Shown: positions 21,179-29,781 of the stretch, one piece after another | Layout of the letters: every line of letters begins with the position of its first letter | How positions within the stretch are numbered: the stretch's first letter is position 1 | Origin: JBBPYC01 sp038200275 | GTDB lineage: Bacteria; Pseudomonadota; Gammaproteobacteria; Burkholderiales; Burkholderiaceae_C | DNA: 64,000 nt | Direction: 5' to 3' | Assembly: GCA_038200275.1 (NCBI GenBank) | Contig: JBBPYC010000042.1 | Span: forward strand, 62,001 to 126,000 | Notes under the pieces: generated by a model | The model's database searches: none | What the model saw: the letters and a program-made list of their open reading frames with translations, nothing else | Told to the model about the DNA's origin: nothing | Position numbers and translations under genes: made by a program

Positions 21179-22486
21179 ATGAGCCCGATGACCATTGGTT
21201 TGCTGGTATTCGTCGCGATGATGGGCGTGTTGGCCACCGGTCTGCCAATCGCATTCGGTCTGGGTGCGGTGGCGCTCGCGTTCATGGTGATTTTCGACGG
21301 CTGGAACAGCGTGTATTTCCTGCCCGAGACGATTTTTGCGGGGCTGAACGACTTCACATTGGTGTCGCTGCCGATGTTCGTCATCATGGGTGCAGCGGTC
21401 GCGTCATCGCGCGCGGGCGGTGACCTGTATGAAGTGCTTTCACGCTGGCTGCACAAGGTGCCTGGTTCGCTCGTGATTGCCAACATCGGCGCCTGCGCGT
21501 TGTTTTCCGCGCTCACCGGATCGTCGCCTGCCACCTGTGCGGCCATCGGCAAGATGGGCATCCCCGAAATGCGCAAGCGGGGCTACGACGCCGATCTGGC
21601 GACCGGCTCGATCGCTGCAGGTGGCACGCTTGGCATTCTGATTCCCCCCAGCGTCACGATGATCCTCTACGGCATCGCGTCGGAGACGTCGATCGGGCGG
21701 CTATTCATCGCGGGCATCATCCCAGGCCTGTTGCTGACTGGGCTGTTCATTGCGTGGGCGCTGTTTCTGAGTTGGAAGCGCGGCACCAAGATTCTGGACA
21801 GCGACCGCATCTATTCGATGCGCGAGAAGTTTGAACTACTGCCCAAGCTGCTGCCGTTTCTGGCTGTGATCGTGGGTGTGGTCTATGCGCTGTACGGCGG
21901 TATCGCCACACCATCGGAAGCGGCTGGCGTTGGCGCTGCGCTGTGTCTGGTGATGGTGATCGTGATCTACCGGATGTGGCGCCTCAAGGACCTGTGGCTG
22001 ATCCTGCGCGACGGGTTGCGTGAGTCCGGGATGCTCTTGATGATCATCGGCACGTCAATCTTGTTCGGCTACATGATGTCGTCGTTGCAGGTCACCCAGG
22101 CAATTGCGACGGCCATTGGCGAACTGCAGGTGAACCGCTGGATCATCATGCTGGCAATCAATGTCATGCTGTTGGTGGCGGGATGCTTTCTGCCGCCGGC
22201 TGCGATCATTTTGATGACGACGCCGATCCTGATGCCGGTGATCACTGCGGCTGGATTTGATCCGATCTGGTTTGGCGTGATTCTGACAATCAATATGGAG
22301 CTCGGCTTGATTACGCCGCCAGTGGGCCTAAACCTGTTCGTGATCAACGGGATCACGCCGGACATCCGGCTGCCGACGATTCTGAAGGGCGCTTTTCCGT
22401 TCATGCTGTGCATGATCCTGGCGATCCTGATTCTGTGCGTTTTTCCGGAGCTGGCAACTTGGCTGCCGAGCAAGGTGATGGGCTGA
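21179..22486 (+). CDS. dctM: TRAP transporter, large permease subunit (DctM family)
   Basis: This is the 12-helix transport channel of the TRAP system, 435 residues. Signatures include FVATGLPIAFGLG-type N-terminus, SLPMFVIMGAAVASSRAGGDLY, FSALTGSSPATCAAIGKMGIPEMRKRGYD and the TPPVGLNLFVINGIT motif near the C-terminus, all typical of DctM. The ATG giving MSPMTIGLL is chosen; a TTG three codons upstream is possible. It lies directly after dctQ and 116 bases before the malonyl-CoA synthetase. Confidence 0.93.
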   Translation: MSPMTIGLLVFVAMMGVLATGLPIAFGLGAVALAFMVIFDGWNSVYFLPETIFAGLNDFTLVSLPMFVIMGAAVASSRAGGDLYEVLSRWLHKVPGSLVIANIGACALFSALTGSSPATCAAIGKMGIPEMRKRGYDADLATGSIAAGGTLGILIPPSVTMILYGIASETSIGRLFIAGIIPGLLLTGLFIAWALFLSWKRGTKILDSDRIYSMREKFELLPKLLPFLAVIVGVVYALYGGIATPSEAAGVGAALCLVMVIVIYRMWRLKDLWLILRDGLRESGMLLMIIGTSILFGYMMSSLQVTQAIATAIGELQVNRWIIMLAINVMLLVAGCFLPPAAIILMTTPILMPVITAAGFDPIWFGVILTINMELGLITPPVGLNLFVINGITPDIRLPTILKGAFPFMLCMILAILILCVFPELATWLPSKVMG

Positions 22487-22602
22487 TCCACGCCAGCCCG
22501 GGCCCGCCTGGAACGCGTTGGCGAGTCGACTGGCTCGATACAGCCACAAGCGCAGTCACCCGCCTCAAGCATTACTCTGATTTTTCCGAGCGAGATTTGG
22601 CC

Positions 22603-24201
22603 ATGTCAACACAATCCGCGGCCATGCCGCTGTCCGCCGACAACGGCAACTTGTACTCGGTGCTGCGCGCCGGTTTTCCGGCCGATCTGAACGCGACCGC
22701 AGTCGAGACCGACGCCGGCCTGGTGTATTCCTGGGCTGACCTGGAGCGCGCGAGCGCAATGATCGCGAATCTATTCGCGTCGCTCGATCTCCCGGCGGGC
22801 AGCCGAATCGCCGTGCAGGTCGACAAGTCGGTCGAAGCGGTGGCGCTTTATCTGGCGACTCTCCGCGCCGGCCACGTCTATCTGCCACTGAATACGGCGT
22901 ATCAGAGCAGCGAGATTTCGTACTTTCTGAACGATGCCCAGCCCAGCGTGGTGGTATGTCGCTCGGCTGCGTTCAGCTGGCTATCCCAGATCGCGTTCGC
23001 GGCGGGTGCGAAAAACGTGTTTACGCTTGAGGACGACCGCACCGGCAGCCTGCTGGACCGAGCAGCTTCCATGAGCGACCGACATGCCGTGCTGAACCGA
23101 GGCGGCGATGACCTGGCAGCGATCCTCTACACCAGCGGCACCACCGGTCGCAGCAAGGGCGCGATGCTGAGTCATGCCAACCTAGTCAGCAATGCGCGGG
23201 TATTGCACGACTACTGGGGTTGGCACGCACAGCAGGCGCACGGCGGCGATGTGTTGATCCATGCGCTACCGATCTTCCATGTGCATGGGTTGTTCGTTGC
23301 ATTGCATGGGGCGCTGCTGAGCGGCAGCAAGATGCTGTGGCTCGGCAAGTTCGATCCCGCTGTCGTGCTGCAGATGCTGCCCAGAGCGACGGTGTTCATG
23401 GGGGTGCCGACACTCTACGTGCGGCTGCTGGCCGAGGCCGGGCTCAATCGGGACGTGGCAACGAACATGCGCTTGTTCGTCTCGGGTTCAGCGCCGCTGC
23501 TGCTGGACACCTTCAATGCCTGGAAGGAGCGCACCGGCTGCACCATTCTTGAGCGCTACGGCATGAGCGAAACCGCCATGCTGACGTCCAATCCGTACCG
23601 AGCCGATGTGCGTCATCAGGGCGAATCCGAGCGGCGCGGTGGCACGGTCGGGTTTCCCTTGCCGGGGGTCGAAGTCCGGGTGGTCGATGATCAGGGCGCG
23701 CCGGTTGGGGAGGGCGAAGTGGGCGCCATTCAGGTCAGCGGCCCGAACGTATTTAAGGGCTACTGGCGCATGCCGGAGAAGACAATGGAAGAGTTCACGG
23801 CCGACGGGTACTTTAAAACCGGCGATGTGGGCCTGATCGACGAACGCGGCTACGTACAGATCGTCGGCCGCAGCAAAGACCTGATCATCTCGGGTGGCTA
23901 CAACGTCTATCCGGCTGAGATCGAAAGTGTTTTAAATGAATTGCCCGGCGTGGCTGAAAGCGCCGTAATCGGGGTTGCACACCCGGATTTCGGAGAAGTC
24001 GGGGTGGCACTTGTGGTGCCACGCTCAGGCGCCGCGCTGGATGCACAGGCGCTGCTCGGCGAACTCAGGTTCCGGCTCGCCAATTTCAAGATCCCAAAAC
24101 ATTGCGAAGTTCTGTCCGATCTGCCGCGCAATACGATGGGAAAAGTGCAGAAGAATGTATTGCGCGACCAGTTCCGCAGGCTGTTCGAGCGCCAAACCTG
24201 A
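22603..24201 (+). CDS. matB: Malonyl-CoA synthetase (MatB-like acyl-CoA ligase)
   Basis: This 532-residue AMP-forming ligase closely resembles malonyl-CoA synthetases: ATP + malonate + CoA gives malonyl-CoA. The P-loop is ILYTSGTTGRSKGAMLSH, the adenine motif is ERYGMSETAMLTSNPY, and the hinge and C-terminal motifs are GRSKDLIISGGYNVYPAEIE and PRNTMGKVQKNVLRDQF with the catalytic Lys. MatB features such as LYLATLRAGHVYLPLNTAYQSSE and VLIHALPIFHVHGLFVALHG are present. It follows a TRAP transporter, the same pairing as in known malonate uptake operons. No malonyl-CoA decarboxylase is seen nearby. Some methylmalonate activity is also possible. Confidence 0.88.
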   Translation: MSTQSAAMPLSADNGNLYSVLRAGFPADLNATAVETDAGLVYSWADLERASAMIANLFASLDLPAGSRIAVQVDKSVEAVALYLATLRAGHVYLPLNTAYQSSEISYFLNDAQPSVVVCRSAAFSWLSQIAFAAGAKNVFTLEDDRTGSLLDRAASMSDRHAVLNRGGDDLAAILYTSGTTGRSKGAMLSHANLVSNARVLHDYWGWHAQQAHGGDVLIHALPIFHVHGLFVALHGALLSGSKMLWLGKFDPAVVLQMLPRATVFMGVPTLYVRLLAEAGLNRDVATNMRLFVSGSAPLLLDTFNAWKERTGCTILERYGMSETAMLTSNPYRADVRHQGESERRGGTVGFPLPGVEVRVVDDQGAPVGEGEVGAIQVSGPNVFKGYWRMPEKTMEEFTADGYFKTGDVGLIDERGYVQIVGRSKDLIISGGYNVYPAEIESVLNELPGVAESAVIGVAHPDFGEVGVALVVPRSGAALDAQALLGELRFRLANFKIPKHCEVLSDLPRNTMGKVQKNVLRDQFRRLFERQT

Positions 24202-24702
24202 ATCAAAGGGGGTGTTGCGACTCGATTGGTGAATCAGCCGCATCTGACGAGACGCTATCCGACGCCACGCAGACACCTTGGGTTTGTGCTGCTACCAGCA
24301 CCAGCAACCGTTTTGCAAGTCTTGCGAAAAAAGTCGCATTCGCTCGGCACCCCACTCGTGCAAAGGGTCGCATGCAGACGACTCCAGTTTGCTTGGACTC
24401 CCTATACTGGTTAGCACACAAAACATACGTCCGAGCGAATCTGGCGAATTGTTTCTTTTGCTGGTGAACCTTGGCAATTTGCCTCGACACATTGCTCATC
24501 CATCTATACCGGCTGCCCGATTGCGTAGATTGAAAGTTGCATGGTCGCCACTTCTGTCAGCTATCCACCCCTGCCGGCGCGTTGATGGTTGAGCGTCCTT
24601 GTTAGTTGCCCATCGGCGAGTCAGCATGCTTCGGACTGCCGCCGCGCTGTTTTCCCACCATTTCATGCAACAAAACCTCCACAAACGAGTGACAGATTGA
24701 AC
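24202..24702. other. Long, AT-richer leader region before the PEP-CTERM block
   Basis: About 500 bases without a recognisable gene separate matB from the sugar transferase. The sequence is visibly richer in A and T than its surroundings, which suits a promoter and leader region. A TATACT hexamer at 24403-24408 resembles a -10 box without a convincing -35. I looked for a sigma-54 site (GG and GC ten bases apart in TGGCAC-N5-TTGC context), expected for PrsR control, and did not find a good one. Confidence 0.45.
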
Positions 24703-26082
24703 ATGATCAAAGTGTTCAATCACTATCTGCATCGACAAACGATCCACCAAGTCAGCTTGGACCTGATGCTCGTCGTGTTGGTGGTGTCCGTCATGACCCT
24801 CTGGCAGGGCGTTAACCTGATCTCGACCTTGCCGTTTGTCGCATATGCGGTGCTGCTGGGCATCGGTGTGTTGCTGATCAACATGGCGCTGGGCTTCTAC
24901 CAACGCGTGCCCGATCGCTCGGTGACCCAGTCGCGCGCGCGCGGCTTGCTTGCTTTGTTGCTCGTGATTCCGCTGATCTACGGCATATTCCAAGTGCCAT
25001 TCACGAACGCGGCAAATCGTCGGTTGCTTGCGCTGGGCACATTGGTTGGCGTTGCCCTAGTCGTCGCGCACAGGATCTACAAAGCCCATGCTAGTCCGAT
25101 GGGCGCCTTGCGGCATCGCGTGTTGGTGTTCGGAACCGGTCCACGCGCTGCCATGGTTGGAAAGACACTGAAACGGGACGATCCGAACGTCGATGTGGTG
25201 GGTTACTACGTCGGTGCCAACGAACCTAAAGCCGAGGTGTCTGCCTGGGGCATCCTGTCGCCGAACCGGTCGCTCACCGAGACGGCGCTGGATCTCGATG
25301 TGGATGAGATCGTCGTGGCCCTGAATGATCGTCGCGGGGGCAACATGCCACTGCGCGAACTGCTCGACTGCAAGCTGCGCGGTGTGCGTGTGGTCGACAT
25401 TGCCACGCACTTTGAAAAAACCAAAGGGCAAATCCGGCTTGACTCGGTGTCGGCTGGATGGCTGATCTTTGGCGACGGCTTTGAGCAGGGCGTCTTTCGC
25501 ACGGTGGTCAAGCGCGTGTTCGATATCGTCTGCGCGCTTATCTTATTGATCCTCGCATCGCCAGTCATGCTGGTTGCTGGCTTGGTGGTGCTGCTGGAGA
25601 GCGGTGCGCCGATTTTCTACCGGCAGCAACGGGTTGGCTACAACGGCGCCCTGTTTGACGTAATCAAGTTCCGAAGCATGCGCACCGATGCCGAGAAAGA
25701 CGGCACGCCGCGCTGGGCTACCAGCGGGGACAGCCGAGTCACCCGGTTCGGCCGCATCATGCGCAAGCTGCGCATTGACGAGCTGCCACAACTCTTGTGC
25801 GTCTTGAGCGGCGACATGAGTCTGGTGGGTCCACGGCCCGAGCGGCCTTACTTCGTCGAGCAACTGACCCAAAAGATTCCCTACTATTCCGTGCGCGAAA
25901 GCGTAAAGCCCGGTGTGACCGGCTGGGCACAGGTCCGCTACCACTACGGCGCCAGCGCGGAGGACGCGGCCGAGAAGCTTCAGTACGACTTGTATTACGT
26001 GAAGCATCACTCGCTGTTTCTCGATCTCGTGATCTTGTTCGACACGGTCGGCGTGGTGCTGCTCGCCAAAGGCGCGCAGTGA
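24703..26082 (+). CDS. PEP-CTERM/exosortase-associated sugar transferase (EpsB-type)
   Basis: This 459-residue membrane enzyme is of the polyprenyl-phosphate sugar-1-phosphate transferase family that starts exopolysaccharide repeat units. Four hydrophobic helices fill the first ~120 residues, followed by a nucleotide-binding-like central domain (RHRVLVFGTGPRAAMVGKTL). The C-terminal catalytic domain (about 275-459) has KRVFDIVCALILLILASPVM, the IFYRQQRVGYNG loop, VIKFRSMRTDAE, IDELPQLLCVLSGDMSLVGP and VKPGVTGWAQVRYHYGAS. Its match to the TIGR03013 subgroup and the following prsK-prsR-prsT genes point to an exosortase-linked polysaccharide system. Start ATG at 24703. Confidence 0.88.
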   Translation: MIKVFNHYLHRQTIHQVSLDLMLVVLVVSVMTLWQGVNLISTLPFVAYAVLLGIGVLLINMALGFYQRVPDRSVTQSRARGLLALLLVIPLIYGIFQVPFTNAANRRLLALGTLVGVALVVAHRIYKAHASPMGALRHRVLVFGTGPRAAMVGKTLKRDDPNVDVVGYYVGANEPKAEVSAWGILSPNRSLTETALDLDVDEIVVALNDRRGGNMPLRELLDCKLRGVRVVDIATHFEKTKGQIRLDSVSAGWLIFGDGFEQGVFRTVVKRVFDIVCALILLILASPVMLVAGLVVLLESGAPIFYRQQRVGYNGALFDVIKFRSMRTDAEKDGTPRWATSGDSRVTRFGRIMRKLRIDELPQLLCVLSGDMSLVGPRPERPYFVEQLTQKIPYYSVRESVKPGVTGWAQVRYHYGASAEDAAEKLQYDLYYVKHHSLFLDLVILFDTVGVVLLAKGAQ

Positions 26083-26155
26083 CATCGGGTGCCATACGCA
26101 GCCTGGGCTTGCTGCATTGGCAATCGCGTTCACCTTCTACCGCAGCGCACTGCCG

Positions 26156-28369
26156 ATGAGTGACGAGCCCGCGCTGCTGGCCAACTGGGGCTACGGACTC
26201 GTCGGGCTGACTTACCTTGTGTTTGCCCTAACACTGGTGCGGCTAGGCTATCTGGATGCGCCGCGCAACCGAGCCCATGCGCTCGTGCTGCTTGCGCTGA
26301 TCGCTCAGTCCGTGTGGGGCCTCTTAGTGCTGGCTGCGTACTGGTGGGATGCGACGCCACTGCCTTGGCTGGCGTCGTTGGCCGACCACCTGCGTTACGG
26401 CCTGTGGTTCGCGTTCTTGCTGTGCCTGCTTGCGCCGGCCAAGCGTGGCGACGTTGTCCAACACGAACACCAGCGCACCAAGACCGCACCTGCCGCCGCC
26501 ATGGCTCAAGACGCCGAAATGCAGCACTCGGCTCGCGACGGTGAAGTCAGCGTTGCCATGCCGCCTTGGTCGGGAATCGCCATCGGTCTGGTTGTCGGCG
26601 CGACGCTGGCCGACTTGCTTGAGGTACTTCAGTTCAATTGGTTCGGCGACCCGGCTCGGATCGCTTTTCTGCTGTCGACGGCGCTTGCCGTGCTTGGCCT
26701 GATGTTGCTGGAGCAGGTTTGGCGCAATCTGCCAGAGGATTCCCGCTGGAACGCCAAGCCGCTGTGCCTCGGGCTCGGTGGCCTGTTTCTGTTTGATTTG
26801 TATCTCTATTCACAGTCGCTGCTGTTCGGCCGGCTCGACGCAGACGCCGCGACCGCACGCGGTGTCGTGCATTGGCTTGTGGCCCCGCTGTTGCTGCTGT
26901 CTTTTTGGCGTCGGCGTGGTTGGCTGGCGCGCCTACGGATGTCGCAGAAGGCGGCATTTCATTCGGCCACGCTGCTGCTGGCCGGCGTCTACCTTCTGTT
27001 CATTTCGGCAGTTGGCTATTACGTTCGATTTTTCGGCGGAGAGTGGGGTCGTGCGGCGCAACTCGCGTTGGTGTTTGCGGCGTTGGTGCTGCTGGTGATG
27101 CTGACGGTGTCTCGCACCATGCGCGCTGCACTGCGCGTGCGGCTGGTCAAGCATTTTTTCTCTTACCGCTATGACTACCGCGTGGAGTGGCTGAAATTCA
27201 CGCGCGCTCTGTCGGCCGATCAGGGCACGCAACCAATGGGCCACAACGTGATTCGAGGGCTTGCAGATATGGTGGAAAGCGCAGCTGGCGCGCTCTGGAC
27301 ACGGCAGCCAAACGATGACACGTTTCGCCAGGTCGCCCAATGGAATTTGCCGCAGGTTGACGAACGTGAGGCGTTGGACGGGCCGCTTTGCAAATTCCTG
27401 CAGCGCAGTGGCTGGGTCGTGGATTTGGCAGAGTTTCAGGCCGAACCGCAGCGCTACAGCCAGATGGTGCTGCCGCAATGGCTGGAGCAGACCCCGCGTG
27501 CCTGGCTGCTGGTTGCGCTTTTGGTGGAAGACGAGCTGATCGGCTTCGTATTGTTGGCGGCAGCACGCACGCCGATCGACGTGAACTGGGAAATCATCGA
27601 TCTTTTAAAGACCGCGGCGCGGCAGGCAGCGAGTTTTCTGGCGCGCATGCAGGCCACCGAAGCACTGCTGGAAGCGCGTAAGTTCGATGCGTTCAACCGA
27701 ATGTCCGCTTTCGTCGTGCACGACTTGAAAAACATCGTCACACAGCTGTCTTTGATGCTGCGCAATGCCGAGCGGTTGCGCGACAACCCCGAGTTTCAGC
27801 AGGACATGTTGGAAACCGTCGAGCATTCGGTCGAGCGCATGCGCCAGTTGATGCTGCAGTTGCGAGACGGGGCGAAACCGGTAGGCAGCGGCGCTGGCGT
27901 CGAACTGACGGCGATGGCCCAGCGCGCTGCGGCGAACGCGCGCAGCCGAGGTCGCCTGCTCGAACTGGAGTTGGTGGATGCGGTTGCCACCCGCGGCCAG
28001 CCCGACCGGATCGAGCGCATCATCGGCCACTTAGTGCAAAACGCGTTCGACGCGACCGAGGCCGATCAGCCCGCCAGCCGGGTATGGCTGCGGCTGCAAC
28101 GTCGCGCTGGCCAAGCCTGCATCGAAGTGGGCGACACCGGCTGCGGCATGGCGCCGGAATTTCTGCGGGAACGGTTGTTCAGACCGTTCCAGACCACCAA
28201 GGAAGCCGGCATGGGCATCGGCGCTTACGAAAGTTTCCAGTACGTTCGTGAACTTGGCGGCACCATCGACGTGGAGAGTGCGCCGGGCGCCGGAACGCGC
28301 GTGACAATCCAGCTCCCGCTGTTCGAGTTGCGGCATGAGCCTGAGTTGCACGCGCTGGAGACGCCATGA
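26156..28369 (+). CDS. prsK: PEP-CTERM system histidine kinase PrsK
   Basis: PrsK is the sensor of the two-component pair linked to exosortase/PEP-CTERM loci. The ~737-residue protein begins with about ten hydrophobic segments (to about residue 335). A GAF-type domain follows (about 350-510, FVLLAAARTPIDVNWEIIDL near its end). The phosphoacceptor is in SAFVVHDLKNIVTQLSLML near residue 522. The ATPase domain shows GHLVQNAFDATE, VGDTGCGMAPEFLRERLF and a MGIGAYESFQYVRELGG lid. I chose the ATG at 26156; a TTG at 26117 would add 13 residues. Its stop overlaps the prsR start (ATGA). The signal sensed is unknown. Confidence 0.9.
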   Translation: MSDEPALLANWGYGLVGLTYLVFALTLVRLGYLDAPRNRAHALVLLALIAQSVWGLLVLAAYWWDATPLPWLASLADHLRYGLWFAFLLCLLAPAKRGDVVQHEHQRTKTAPAAAMAQDAEMQHSARDGEVSVAMPPWSGIAIGLVVGATLADLLEVLQFNWFGDPARIAFLLSTALAVLGLMLLEQVWRNLPEDSRWNAKPLCLGLGGLFLFDLYLYSQSLLFGRLDADAATARGVVHWLVAPLLLLSFWRRRGWLARLRMSQKAAFHSATLLLAGVYLLFISAVGYYVRFFGGEWGRAAQLALVFAALVLLVMLTVSRTMRAALRVRLVKHFFSYRYDYRVEWLKFTRALSADQGTQPMGHNVIRGLADMVESAAGALWTRQPNDDTFRQVAQWNLPQVDEREALDGPLCKFLQRSGWVVDLAEFQAEPQRYSQMVLPQWLEQTPRAWLLVALLVEDELIGFVLLAAARTPIDVNWEIIDLLKTAARQAASFLARMQATEALLEARKFDAFNRMSAFVVHDLKNIVTQLSLMLRNAERLRDNPEFQQDMLETVEHSVERMRQLMLQLRDGAKPVGSGAGVELTAMAQRAAANARSRGRLLELELVDAVATRGQPDRIERIIGHLVQNAFDATEADQPASRVWLRLQRRAGQACIEVGDTGCGMAPEFLRERLFRPFQTTKEAGMGIGAYESFQYVRELGGTIDVESAPGAGTRVTIQLPLFELRHEPELHALETP

Positions 28370-29739
28370 CCTTCGAGACCACGCATACGCTGCTGATCGT
28401 GGAAGACGATCCGGCGCTGCAAAAGCAGATCAAATGGTCGCTTGACCGTTTCACAGCCGTGACGGCGAGTGACCGCGAGTCGGCCTTGGTGCAATTGCGC
28501 CGGCACACCCCGGCAGTGATCACGATGGATCTGGGATTGCCGCCTGACCCGGATTCGGTGTCTGAAGGCATGCGTCTGCTGGAGCAAGTGCTGCAGAGCC
28601 ATCCGGACACCAAGGTGATCGTGCTGACCGGCCAGAACGACCGGAGCCACGCGCTTCGCGCAGTCGAGTTGGGCGCCTACGATTTTTTGGCAAAGCCATT
28701 CGAGCCCGAGCTGCTGAACCTGACGGTGGAGCGTGCGTTCCGACTGTTCGAGTTGCAGCACGAGATCCGCCGGTTGCGCCAGATGCAACCACCCGATGCC
28801 CTGTGGGGCCTGATCACACGTGACCCACAGTTGCTGCGCATCGGCCGCACCATCGAGAAAGTGGCACCCAGCACCGCGACGGTGCTGCTTTTGGGAGAGA
28901 GCGGCACGGGCAAGGAAGTGCTGGCGCGTGGGCTGCATCAGGCATCGGGCCGGCGCGACGCCCGATTTGTGGCAATCAACTGCGCGGCAATTCCTGAAAA
29001 TCTGCTGGAGAGCGAACTATTCGGCTTCGAAAAGGGCGCCTTCACGGGCGCTGCCAAGACCACCCCGGGAAAGATCGAAACGGCAAACGGCGGGACGTTG
29101 ATGCTCGACGAAATTGGCGACCTGCCAATTTCGCTGCAGGCCAAGCTGCTCAGGTTTTTGCAGGAACGCACGATCGAGCGGGTCGGTGGACGTCAGGAAA
29201 TTGCAGTGGACGTGCGCATCGTCTGCGCGACGCATCAAAACCTGCTGGCGCTGGCGCGTCAGAACAAGTTTCGGGAAGACCTGTACTACCGGCTTGCCGA
29301 GATCGTGGTGGAAATTCCACCGCTGCGGGATCGGGTCGGGGACGCGGCGCTACTCGCGCACGCATTCCTGCGCAAGTTCGCGCACGCCAACAATCGCGGT
29401 AACCTGGGTTTGGCCGATGCTGCGTTGCAGGCAATCGAGCACCACCCTTGGCCGGGCAATGTGCGCGAGCTTGAGAATTGCATGAAGCGCGCTGTCATCA
29501 TGGCCGAAGGCAATCAGATCACCGCTGAGGACATCGGTCTTGAGCCACTGCCCGACGCCGGTGGCTCGACAAAGGTTGTCAGTCTCGACTTGCGCAAGGT
29601 GCGCGAGGAGGCCGAGCAAAGTGCTGTCATCGCCGCGCTTGCGCGTGCCAACGGCAACATACTGAAGGCCGCCGAACTGCTTGGCGTCAGCCGCCCCACC
29701 TTGTATGACCTGATGCACCGGCTGGGCTTGAAAACCTGA
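28366..29739 (+). CDS. prsR: PEP-CTERM system sigma-54 response regulator PrsR
   Basis: This 457-residue NtrC-type activator has three domains. The receiver carries VEDDPALQKQI and the phospho-acceptor Asp in VITMDLGLPPD near residue 55. The AAA+ domain has GESGTGKEVLARGLH (near 178), GAFTGAAKTTPGK (the sigma-54 contacting GAFTGA loop, near 225) and LMLDEIGDLP. The C-terminal Fis-type helix-turn-helix is NILKAAELLGVSRPTLYDLM. It is expected to activate sigma-54 promoters of PEP-CTERM genes after phosphorylation by PrsK. It overlaps prsK by four bases and is followed 42 bases later by prsT. Confidence 0.92.
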   Translation: MTFETTHTLLIVEDDPALQKQIKWSLDRFTAVTASDRESALVQLRRHTPAVITMDLGLPPDPDSVSEGMRLLEQVLQSHPDTKVIVLTGQNDRSHALRAVELGAYDFLAKPFEPELLNLTVERAFRLFELQHEIRRLRQMQPPDALWGLITRDPQLLRIGRTIEKVAPSTATVLLLGESGTGKEVLARGLHQASGRRDARFVAINCAAIPENLLESELFGFEKGAFTGAAKTTPGKIETANGGTLMLDEIGDLPISLQAKLLRFLQERTIERVGGRQEIAVDVRIVCATHQNLLALARQNKFREDLYYRLAEIVVEIPPLRDRVGDAALLAHAFLRKFAHANNRGNLGLADAALQAIEHHPWPGNVRELENCMKRAVIMAEGNQITAEDIGLEPLPDAGGSTKVVSLDLRKVREEAEQSAVIAALARANGNILKAAELLGVSRPTLYDLMHRLGLKT

Positions 29740-29781
29740 AATTGCGCGTCACCCAAAATTCCTGCTGGGGGGGCGCAGAAA

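Noticed and set aside
24202..24702. Sigma-54 promoter for the Prs block
   Set aside because: TTGGCA near 24470 is not followed by GC at the required ten-base spacing after GG.
24589..24702. N-terminal extension of the sugar transferase to an upstream start
   Set aside because: The extra residues are Cys/Ser-rich without homology; the ATG at 24703 begins the first hydrophobic region as in the family.
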